DNA of 64,000 nucleotides, from assembly GCA_016748015.1 (NCBI GenBank), contig JAAOMT010000327.1, forward strand, positions 28,966 through 92,965, given 5' to 3'. Positions 49,463 through 60,199 of this stretch are shown in pieces. How positions within the stretch are numbered: the first letter of the stretch is position 1; each line of letters begins with the position of its first letter. Made by a program: the position numbers and the translations under genes. Source of the DNA: Geosiphon pyriformis (Eukaryota > Glomeromycota > Glomeromycetes > Archaeosporales > Geosiphonaceae). The notes under the pieces are model-generated. The model was given only the letters and a program-made list of their open reading frames with translations. It had not been told where the DNA came from and ran no database searches.

Positions 49463-52400
49463 AATTTATAAAGATTTTTAGTTCAAAGCTTCTCTGATTA
49501 TAGTCACAATTCATATCATTCCAAAATATAAATCTATTTAGTTTTTTTAAATTAAGCTGTATTTTTCTGCATTGCAATTCTAAAAAAATAATGAATTTGA
49601 ATAATTACAACTCAAAAAATTTCAGATTTCGAAAATTAATACTCACAGTAATCTTTTTTACATATTCAAATTGAAAATTCTATGTTTTTTCAGACGTTCT
49701 GGACATTTTAAAAGTGGCAAATTCTTATCACAAGTATTACAATTGCTATACTAGAAAATTTAATACTTTGTATATAAATGTTAATACCTTTTTACATCTG
49801 TTAAAAAAATATGTGATGCAAAATTTTGGTCACCTGGATGGAATTTGCTGAATGTGACTATTCTTATTTGAACTTTTGGGTATAATTTTTGGTAGGCTAA
49901 TAACAAAAAAAATCTTCATCTTACAATAGTTTTAACCATATTAAACAAAAATTTCTTATCTGTTTTAAACTTTTGTTACCAAATCTGATAATGAATTCTG
50001 AATTTGGCTCGCTATAAGCCTTATTTAGAATAATGAGAAATTTTCCAATTTGTAGGTCTTTTATATAGATAATATTATTATTTGAATACCAGCTGTAAAA
50101 AATCTTCTAAGCTTTTAATTTCAACGTTTGAACTTTTAGATTAATACATGCCTGCAATTAAACTTTATTATCATTAAATTGTTTAATTTTATGTATCTGA
50201 TATCATTTCTTTTCAATAAACTTTTCTGGTATGACCAGTCATCACTTTAAAAAGTCGATCAGATACTAAAAATCTGTCCACTTTTTATAAACATGCTTTT
50301 AAATAAATTTCTGTTCTCAATTATTATGCTAAGAATTTTCATAATTAACATAATGGCAGTCAACTTATTAAACCAAAAAATTTCCATGTTACTCTAAATT
50401 AATATATTTATTTAATTTAAAAATTTTAATAATAATAGTTGATATAATAAAACTGTGAAAAAAGGTAAAATATCCAAGAAAATTTCTTTTTTTCCCTAAA
50501 ATATAGAAGAATTATTATAATGAGTGCAATAATAGTAAATGCAATTAATTTTAGTTTGTTTTCTTCTCAAAGATTCGGGGAAAGAATCAATAGTTAAAGA
50601 AATAAGTATTAAATAATATTTAAATTGATACAAACAAAATATTTTTATGGATTTCTCTGGTGCTTCATTATATTGCATCTTTGACAATATTATTACCAAT
50701 GACAACATTAACAAAATAATCTTTATTCGGTTTATTAAATGTGCTTGCTTTATGGTTCTATTATATACATGACAATATGGTGAGTTTCCAGAGTTTACCT
50801 CAGAATCGGTTTAGTCTTATTGAATTTATAATATATAATATATAATATTATTGTTGTTGTACTTTTGGGATAATGAAATTTTTGTTCAAATAAGTAATAT
50901 GTATTTCATGTCATCCCAATTAAATGATTATGTTACAAGGAGGAGAAGTAATACAATCTTGTAGAAAAAACAATGAGAAAGTCTAATTACCTTTGATATT
51001 ACCAAGAACTGGATTAGAGTTTATAAAAATTGGCCTATTTAAGTAATTGATTCATTGTTCATCTAAAAATTTAAACACAATTATTAAATTTAGATTCAAG
51101 ACTTAAATTCTAATTTACTAAAAATGCTATCAGATCATAACGTTCTATAAAATCAGATTTATAAATCAGTTAATCAAATTAACAACAAATCTAGTTAATT
51201 TTAAATATAAAATTCTTGTTGAACCTTTCATGTAATTATCTCAAATGTATTTTTTGTTTAGAATTTGCATGTTCAATAAATGCATACATTGTAGTGGTTT
51301 TTAGGTTGTAAATTAAACTATTAAAATAAAATATAGTTAATTTGTAGAGTAAATATTTGATCATCTATGTTTCTATATTACAATCTTATTAACAAGTGTT
51401 TTAGGGTTTTGCACAGTCTTTTATTAAAGAAATGTATTTTTTATTTTTAAATGACTGTTTTTGGAATATTTATTTAATACAATAAAAGAATATTCAATTT
51501 AAAAAATTATTTTGAATATTTTTTTAGTAAGTTTAACACAATTTCTAAAAGATAAGTTTTATAAATTTTATGAAAACTTGGTATTTTCTAAATCTTTCAC
51601 ATTTTATTTTTTAAAATTTCAGGTGATTTAAAGTTAATGTAATAAAAATTAGATTTGTACAAATGATATCAAGATCTTTTGCTCTGAGCCTTTAACTTTT
51701 AAACCTTGAAAAGAGATAATTTTTTTAACTATAGTAATTTTATTTAAATGGCAAGTCTCTATCTAACTCGATATCTGCCAAAGGTAAATTAATTAAAGGA
51801 TTATAAAAAAATTGATAAAATCTAATTCTTTAGTCGAGAAGCTAGTTAAACAAATTAATTAATATTAATTCTATTATTAGGTTTTAGCACCAGAATTTAA
51901 TGAAATTAATTACATTCATATTTTATTTAAGATCTTCCATTAAAAAAATCTCTGACTCAAGATAGTAGTTATAAACTCTTGTAAGGTTTTACAATGATTT
52001 GAAAATAGTATTATCAATTTTTATCTCTAAGAAGGTAATTATTGCTGAAATAAGTAAAAATGGCAATTTTATTTTTCTTTATCTTGCTATTTTAATGTGA
52101 AATAGGAATTAGACTTAAACTTTAATTAGCGATAAAATAATTATAATTTATTGTTAATAATGTATATTAAAATTTTGATTTATAAATGTGAAAATACTTT
52201 ATTTATTTAGATAAATTTATAAATAGTAAAAGTTGGTTGAATAATATTAAATTTATAAAACAAATATATTATTTTGCTTTGTTTTAATATATGAATAAAT
52301 TCTTTTATGTTATTTCAGTTTTTAAAACTTTTATTTTCAATTTTAAAATTTAAATTTTTTAATTTAATTTAATTTTCAAAAAATGGGTTATTATTATTAT

Positions 52401-52507
52401 TATTATTATTATATAGTTGTTGCTAGTGTTCTGCAAATAAATAAATTGAAATACTTGTTTAAACAATAAGACAATCAGAAACTTGTTTGGCATCTTTATG
52501 TAGTATA
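49463..52507. other. Inner region of the inverted-repeat unit, no recognised gene
   Basis: Composition is less extreme than in the gypsy relics. On the minus strand around 49900-50100 a readable stretch (YSNNNIIYIKDLQIGKFLI, NKAYSEPNSEFIIRFGNK) has the residue balance of coding sequence but is bounded by stops. On the plus strand around 50660-51060 another stretch (LPMTTLTK, SFQSLPQNRFSLIEFI, LPRTGLEFIKIGLFK) is similar. I recognise neither. There is an ATT microsatellite at 52386-52416. This is where a transposase of the unit, if any, would have to be. Confidence 0.4.
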
Positions 52508-53786
52508 CAGTGTGTTGCAAAAAAAACTGGACAAAAATGCACATTACAAAATTTGATACAGTTTAACTAATTTTAGTTAGTTTATGGTAGTTAAATTAGG
52601 AGTGAATGCTAAGATAAATGACTAAATATGATAAATTTTTTTCGCACATTTTACTAATAATTTTTTGAAATTTTCTTGCATAATCCTACCTTCTAAGCAA
52701 GAAACACAATACCAGACCATATTATATTTTTGGAATGAAGGGATATAAGATGCAACTGAAATAAAACAGCAAACAAATATACCATGCTCTATTATTTATA
52801 ATATCCTTAAAAAACTCAAAAAAACAGGAATGGTAGTACATGCGAGTGGAAATGGTTGGCTGCAAAAAATTAAAAGAGATGCATCACAAACATTAAGACA
52901 ATACCTCTGTCGGAATTCTTTAATATCTTTGAAGACTTTGAAAATAAAATTAGCAAAAAAGAATATAGACGTTTCTTTTAGTACTATCCAAAGGCATTTA
53001 ATTAATCATGGGTATAAAAAAGACTTGTTTTTAGCAACTCCAATGCTCACCAATCTCCACAAGAAAAATTGTGCAAAGTGGGCTCAAGAACATCTCAATG
53101 ATAGTTGGAAAAGAACTGTTTTTTTAGATAAAATAACTTTTTGTCTATTCCAAATTACAGTAAAATGTTAATATAAAGGCCAATGACCAATTCGTGCTAT
53201 ACCAAAAGATTGAACAAAAATTATGGTGTGTAATGGTTTTTATGAGAAAGAAAAAATAAGTTTATTTTGTTTTACCCAAATAATGAATGCTAAGTTCTAT
53301 GTAGAAATTATTTGTAAACATTTACCTGGAATAATAAAAATATTAGGGAATGAGTAACATTTTCAACAGAATAATAACCCAAAGCACACAAGCCGTCTAG
53401 CCAAAGCCTTTCTTCAAGAGAATATGCCTGAAGTTTTAACTTAGTCATCTAATAGTTCTGACTTAAATTCCATTAAAAACTTATGGACTATTGTGAAAAA
53501 AAATGTAGAGAAGCGTATGCCCAAAAATTGGGATGAATTAGAACAGTTTATGAAGGAAAAGTGGTGAAATATTCTCCAATCTACTCTAATTGGATTAGTG
53601 GGATCAATGAAAAATTATTGAGATGATAATTGCGAATAAGAGGGAAAAAATATCATATTAAATTTTTTTTTAATAAAATTCTCTATTTTTTAGCTTTCTA
53701 ATGATATATAATTTATATCTTTTAGTGCATTGGATAAAGCACAATAATTATTTTTTTCCGTCCAATTTTTTTTGCAACACACTGTA
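52506..53786 (+). mobile_element. Tc1/mariner-family transposon with decayed transposase
   Basis: Terminal inverted repeats start CAGTGTGTTGCAAAAAAAAC at 52508 and end at 53784, with TA on both sides (52506-52507, 53785-53786). The body of about 1.28 kb encodes a transposase from about 52700 to 53640: the helix-turn-helix part lies within 52830-53040 and the DDE domain has VFLDKITFCLF (first Asp kept, 53130), QQNNNPKHTS (second Asp read as Asn, about 53370) and SDLNSIKNLW (Glu read as Lys, about 53460), followed by VEKRMPKNWDELEQFMKEKW. Several stops are present. Loss of the second and third catalytic residues fits G-to-A change. The family is secure; activity is excluded. Confidence 0.95.
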
Positions 53787-53959
53787 GCTACTGAATTTTT
53801 TTTTATAGTTAAACTTGTGTAATCAATTTGTAGTGACATTTAATTTCTTAACATAGAGGAACAGCAGTATAAATAGAAACTCTGCTTTTAAGAAATTACT
53901 TACTTTCTAAAACATACTATTAATAAAAGATTTATAAAAGCTCTCTTCGAATTATAATC

Positions 53960-55160
53960 TATTCACATTTGAAATTTTATTCAGAAATACATGATTGCAA
54001 CCTGTGTTCACCCTGTCAAAAGAGTATTCTAAATAATAATTCTAATCATTGAAGTTCATACTGGTTCATATTTTTTGAAAAACTTTACCACGACTTTTGA
54101 AGCAGCAATAAAGTAGTCAATGAAATAATTAAAAATCCAATCTATATTCTATCTAATCAATCTAATATTTATAAGGCTAATTTTCATTACTATGAATGGA
54201 TTCTATGGGAGCATTTGTCGAATATCAACAAAATTGCTAGAAGAGGATTCAGTAGAATTATAAAGCAACCCTAATTGATGAATTAATTAATAAATATATT
54301 ATGAAACATCATGGTTTTATAGAATATAAAAAATGAGGAGTAGAGAAGAAAGTAACAATGAAAATTATACCAACAAACAGTGAAGAAGTGTTTAAAAAGG
54401 TAAACAAAAACTATTATTATTTATATTTATATTTATTATTTTATGTATTATTATTTTACTTACTTTCTTACTTTTTTACACTGTGTTGATAGTTAAATAT
54501 TCAAAGAGTTATTGAAATTAATAATAGTGAATATATAAATGATTATATCACTTCAATCTATAGAATTATGCAAAATGCTGAAACAGTCAAATATAGAATT
54601 GTGATGAAGTTTGCTAAACATAGAGATATGTGAAAATATTTATCAAAAATTTTCATTATATAAATGGGTTGAAAAAATTAAGTATTGCATGGAAAATAGC
54701 TAATGGACTTTCTTTAATTTATAATTATTGTATGGTTCATCATGACTTGCTCTTGGGCAATATCCTACAAAAAGATCCACAATTTGTACAAATTGGAGAT
54801 TTCGGATTATGTCAAGCAATAAATTATGAAGCAAAAACAACAGGAAAAAAAAAGATACATGGAGTTATTCCATACATTCCACCAGAAGTCTTAAGAAAAG
54901 AAAAGCTTATTTCAGCTGATAATATTTATAGTTTTGCCATGTTATTATAAGAATTAGCAACAGAAAAGCCTTCTTTTCATAATTGTTTTTATGACCACCT
55001 TCTTATAATAGATATTTTGAATAGTTAAAAACCTAAGATTACTTCCTCATTTATTCCATTTTGTTTTGCTGAAATAATTATAATGTATTGGGATGCTAAT
55101 TTTAAAAATCGTCTTACTACAGAAAAAGTTGAGAGAATTTTGGATATTCTATAAGTGGTG
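53960..55160 (+). pseudogene. Degenerate protein kinase with upstream CxxC segment
   Basis: A CNLCSPCQ segment (about 53998) precedes EWILWEHLSNINKIARRGFS (about 54197), a glycine-loop-like start of the N-lobe. The frame reaches EEVFKK at 54399, then a probable 93-base intron (GT 54400 to AG 54492) and LNIQRVIEINNSEYINDYI. After a frameshift near 54630 come HHDLLLGNIL (about 54738; the catalytic loop with HRD changed to HHD, Asp and Asn kept), GDFGLC (54798), YIPPEVL (APE region), DNIYSFAMLL and NRLTTEKVERIL. The order and the Cys motif fit the TKL-like kinase family greatly expanded in Glomeromycotina. Stops at 54948, 55026 and elsewhere make it a pseudogene. It ends 230 bases before the right inverted-repeat arm. 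Confidence 0.8.
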
Positions 55161-55387
55161 CAAGTATAACTCTGGAAATCTGATGTCTAGATATTAAAGG
55201 TTTATAGAACAGTCTAAAACTAAGAAAATGGAACAGTTTTTAGTATCAAAAAAATGCGTAAAGAAAATAGCAGAAGGTTAAACAATGACAACAAGCATAC
55301 ATTGAGAAGCAGTTTATAGAAGTTGTCTTTTAATTTTGCAAATGATTGATTTTTCTAAAGATTACTATTTTAGAAATCCTGATTAAA

Positions 55388-56434
55388 AATTTTCAATAAA
55401 AAATGTTTTGAAAGAATGTAATAAAAGGAATCACAGCTAATTATTATCTTTGATAAATATTTTATCTCTAAATTGAATTTATTTCTATTTATAAGTGTTT
55501 AATATTAACCTTCATTTACAGTTTTAAATCTACCAATATAATGTAAAAATTGATATAAGATCTTTAACATTAATAATTAAATTAGCAAAAAAAGCAAATA
55601 ATTTAATTTTAAGTAGTTCATAATAAATATACATTTTTTTTAATTTCTTATCATCTTATTTTCATTATCAGAATAAAATTTGATGATAGTAAACTCTTTA
55701 TTTGGAAAAATATTATAAAATATTATTCAAAAAGATGTTTTTTATAAATTTTTGCCTTGATAAATATTAGAAAATTTTAATTATTACAAGTTAAACTCTT
55801 TTATATATACCAAGTTTTAAACAATAAATTATGTAAGTTAAGATTTAATAATAAGGTTTTGAAAAAAATTACACATAGTAATAGACTTGAGTACTATTAT
55901 TTAAAAACCGATTTCGTATTTTTAATTTCATAAATTAATAAACAATTTTTTTTGGTTAATCTTAAAGATATTTCCAAAATTTAGAAGCAGTAATTATTAT
56001 ATAACAACACTTAAATTTGAACACTTAAATTATAGTTTTCATTATTTTTAAAAATTTAGTAAAAAATTTAACAAAAATAGTTAATATAGCAACAAAAAAA
56101 AGTTATTCAAAAATATATAAATCTTACATATATCAAAAACATTTTTTTCTTAAAATATTATTTTACTTCTTTTTAAATAGTTTATAATAACTATTTCTCA
56201 AAATTTTTACTCTTATAAAAAAAACAAAATATTTACTTTTATTAATATTTTAATAGTTATTATAATTTAATAAAAACTTTAACAGTCTTTTAATAAACCA
56301 AACAATAATTATACTTTTTACATAAAAAATACTTAATAAAAAAAAACAAAGCTCAAAACAACAAAAGCAAAAATTTAATAAATTTTAAAACAGTTAAATT
56401 AATAAACATTTATTACAAAATTAGAACAGCTTTT
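55388..56434 (-). repeat. Right arm of the 1.05-kb inverted repeat
   Basis: It is the reverse complement of 48396-49462. The inner end is at TTTCAATAAAAAATGTTTTG (about 55392) and the outer end is ...ATTAGAACAGCTTTT. The next bases can be read as TTAA on this side too, but that match has little information in such AT-rich DNA. Confidence 0.88.
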
Positions 56435-56639
56435 AAATTTTACAACTTATTTAATACTTGTAAAACATTTTATAAAATTTAATATTAAAACTAATAAAAA
56501 TTTAATATATTGAAAAGTTTATAAAATTAATATTTTAAAAATTCTCAGACCAAATTATCTCAATAATTTTGAAAAATTACAAACAATACTTTGACTTTAA
56601 TAAAATTTAGTCATAAAAAAAAATTTTATTACTCAAGTA

Positions 56640-57310
56640 AAAATTAAGTTATTAATTAATATAAAATTGTTATTATAATTTTATTATTAATTAGTATATA
56701 ATATTATTTTTATTTTATTACTTATTATTTTATTAAATTATTAAATAATATTATATAATACCCAAATATAACTAAAATAATCAAATTAAATAATATTTTA
56801 AATAAAATAATATTTAAAAATTTGCCAAAATTTGCTAAAATATTTAATAATTTACCAAAATAATTAGTTATTACAAATAAACAAAATAAATTTTTACTTT
56901 TTATAATTATATTGCTTTAAAATTTACAATTTAACTAATATTTTGAAATTAATTAGTTATTAGCTTTAATAACAATTTAACTAACTTCAAATCTAAACAA
57001 AAAACTATTTCTTTTGTTTAAAGTCCTTTTTTTTAAATTATTAAAAAATTTATAGTCAAGTTTTTTATAAAAAAATTAATTTTTATAAGAAAATAATTAC
57101 ATATAAAAATTGGAAAAAATTTATAATCAAAGATTTTTGCAGAAAAATTAACTTTATTGCAAAGTAACTATATTAAGTAATTAGTACAAAATTGATTATT
57201 TTTATTATAAGTATAATAAAATATATAGTTTAAAGATAAAAAATACTTTAAAAATAAATTAGCTTATTAAAAATTTAACCACTTTTATTAAAAGCACACA
57301 ATTAACAATT
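56640..57310 (+). repeat. Gypsy D LTR plus leader, copy 3 (fragment)
   Basis: It aligns with 44624-45520 in the same orientation but is strongly AT-converted and lacks about 200 bases of the middle. The shared end block GCAAAGTAACTATATTAAGT lies at 57158, and TTAGTACAAAATTGATTA at 57188 is the decayed leader start. Because the leader follows, this is a 5' LTR of another copy and not the missing 3' LTR of copy 2. No gag is visible after it. Confidence 0.65.
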
Positions 57311-58099
57311 TTTTGATATTAACAATATCTTAAAAAATGATTAAATATTAAATAATAATATATTATATTATAACCTTTATGTTTTTAAAATACAAAAAAT
57401 TAAACTTATTAAATTTATTTATAACAACTTAAAGACCATTAACATTATTTTTTTGTCTTTAAATAAAAACAAACTATTTTTTTAACATAAAAATCTGGTC
57501 TTCTGTTTTTTATTATTCTTATTCTTAAATTTTTGTTTTAATCTATTTTAATAAAAAGTATTTTTATATTAAACTTTTGTAAAATATTTGAAATAGAAGT
57601 TTAATTAAACAATTAATTCTTTAGTATATTAAATTTTTTGTTGTGTTATCTAAATTTTGTTTTTTAAATACATTTTGCTAAATTATTTTACATTTATTGT
57701 AATTTATTTGAATAAATTCAACAAACTAAAAAAATTTCTTTTTTTATAAAAAAATACAACCAATTTTTGTATAAATAATATATTAATAAAAAATATAAAA
57801 TTATTTGCTTAATTTAAAACAGTATTAAATAATTAAATAAAAACATATTAAATTAAAACAGTTTTATTAACTTGTATTTTATTGTAACTTTATTTTAATG
57901 CTACTTTACAAATAATAAATAATATAAAAAACTTTAATATGCTAAAAGCAAATATAAACATAGAGTATTTCATAAAATTGAAAAATACAACAGTTTAAAT
58001 TAAATATTTCATAAACAAAAAACATATTATTATATTTACTTTATACTATGTATATATTACTTTATATTTCTAAATGAAAAAGATTTTTGAATGAAAATA
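57311..58099. other. AT-rich sequence without a recognisable gene
   Basis: No frame, repeat end or motif could be assigned. It probably consists of decayed element DNA. Confidence 0.35.
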
Positions 58100-59745
58100 A
58101 TAATAATAAAAAATAATTTTAACAAATTTTTTATTTTATTTTATTTTTCAATACCCAATTCATAAAGTTATTATTAATTTTAATTATTTTTATCAATATA
58201 TTTTGTAATTTTTGTATTTATACTCTTTACTTATTCTTATTTACTTTTAAATTTTTTATTTCTTTTTTTAGCTTTTTCTTATCCTCTATTTTTCAATTTT
58301 TTGGTTTTTATTATAATACTTTTTCTTTCTCAACTTCTTTTTTAATTTACTTAATTTATTTTTTTTTATCCAATTTTTTACTTTTTTATTTTAGCTTCTT
58401 TATGTATCTTTTATATTGGGTCATTGCCACTTCTAATTAATGTTTAATAGTTTTAATAGTGGTTATGATGTTTTGTGAATTTGTTATGGTTTGAAAAAAT
58501 ATGGTTAATATATGTGTGGTTATGTAACTAACATTTCAAATCTTTTATCTATTAGTATAAATTACTATTTAGATAACAAAGCTACTTTTATTAAATAGTC
58601 TTTACAGCATGCTTTGTAATATAATTTTTTATTTTAATGTGAAAAATTTATTAATAGTATTGTTTATTTTTTTCTGCTGAAAACATAGCCCAACAAATTA
58701 TTAAATATTAGACTAGAGCCAATTAAAACTATTAGTTACCACTACAGCAAACTTTTTATTGGCTACTAATTTCTCCAAATATGTTGCCTATGTTAGTCAT
58801 CATTTAAAAAGACTTGCATATGCTCATGGCTTATCAATATTGTTATTTATTTTTTAATTTAAATATTAAATTAACTTTCAAGTTATTATTATATTATATA
58901 TTTTTAACATTTAATATTGCTTAAAATAAAATATTGTAGCATAATTAATATTAAAAAATTATTTGGGACATGCTGCAACAAAACCAGACAAAGTGAATAT
59001 TTGACAGCATTAATAGGCATTTTTAATCCTTGGTTTGGTGGCACAACTATGGCTCAATATAAATTTATCAACTATTAAAGACAGTTTGATTTACCTCTGA
59101 AACCTTTTTCTTTGACAATAAACAAAGATTACTTCAAACACATAAATCACTAATTAGTAAAATTAGAACTATTCATATAAATCTAGCCATGACAAAGGTA
59201 TATTAAAAACATCAATCACAAGGGCAACAATCAGACAATCTGATTTGATGCATGTGATTGTTCTGCAATGTGATATGCTCCATGATACAAGGGAGCACAG
59301 CAAGATATAAATGCACTTACATTTTTTTGTTTCCTTCTTATAACTTGACAACATGAACCAAGTCAATTGGAAATTTGTTAATTAATACATTCAACAAAAT
59401 TCTAAGGCTATATATGACAAAATTTACACAGAGTGCCTCAAGACACAAAAAGATAAGCAAGAAAGCAATATATGTTTATTAGGAAAATATTATAAATCTT
59501 AACAACACAATAGTTGGGACAAGTTGAATTGTAGCAAAGCTAGGTTATATGTAAACTCATTTTAAAGGTGAACTGGAGGAGACAAGAGACATTATGAGTT
59601 AATAAAAAAGCAATGGAAGTTTATAAAATAGCCCTAGAGGTCTACAGAATGAGAATAATTAGAATGCATTACCACATGGACATTGAGAGAAGTATAGAAT
59701 AGAGCATTGTTATAAAGGTTAGGTTATATGTAAACTTGTTGTAAA
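58100..59745 (-). repeat. Dispersed repeat, copy 2, with a trace of coding sequence
   Basis: It is the reverse complement of 13650-15180. On the plus strand of this copy, 59040-59200 gives a readable run interrupted by stops: NPWFGGTTMAQYKFINY, then RQFDLPLKPFSLTINKDYFK and HINH. The remainder (for example TLTFFCFLL-like near 59310) is poorer. The trace suggests the repeat once carried a protein gene that I do not recognise. The outer T-rich block (58250-58400) is shared with copy 1. Confidence 0.75.
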
Positions 59746-60199
59746 GATAAAACTGGAGATATACTATTTATGCATTTAGGTTAAATAGAATAGGAGCAAC
59801 AAAAGGAGAATAGTTCAAATACTGTTAGAATAGGCATAGCAGCGTGCAATGTTCTTCTATTTTAATTTATTTGAAAACGTTGAATATTAGTTTGAAAAGT
59901 AGTCGAAATGCGTTACTGGGCATTTATTTGATCACTCATTCTAATATTTTTGTTATATTCATTATATCTCTTCCTACATATTCATCTATTGTGGAAATTT
60001 ATTAATATTTTGACACTACATTTTTTTGGTTTATTGCTTAACATTCACTTCTATTTATACTTGTGTCTCTTTATAGCTGTTTGTGAGTAATCTTCTTCAT
60101 ATTTGCAATGCACTTTTACAAAATTTATGTTGCTATTTATTATCTCTCAAATAATTGCTTGTATATGTACCACAGACACTAACTAATATATTTGCCTAT

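Noticed and set aside
50496-50714. 72-codon minus-strand frame
   Set aside because: No motif, no comparison to support it, and the opposite strand looks at least as coding-like.
54472-54492. ACACTGTGTTGAT, resembling a Tc1 end
   Set aside because: It is the 3' end of the probable kinase intron; there is no partner repeat or TA-flanked body.
48390-56440. TTAA as a definite piggyBac-type target duplication of the 8-kb unit
   Set aside because: TTAA is frequent by chance here and piggyBac ends are short; kept only as a possibility.
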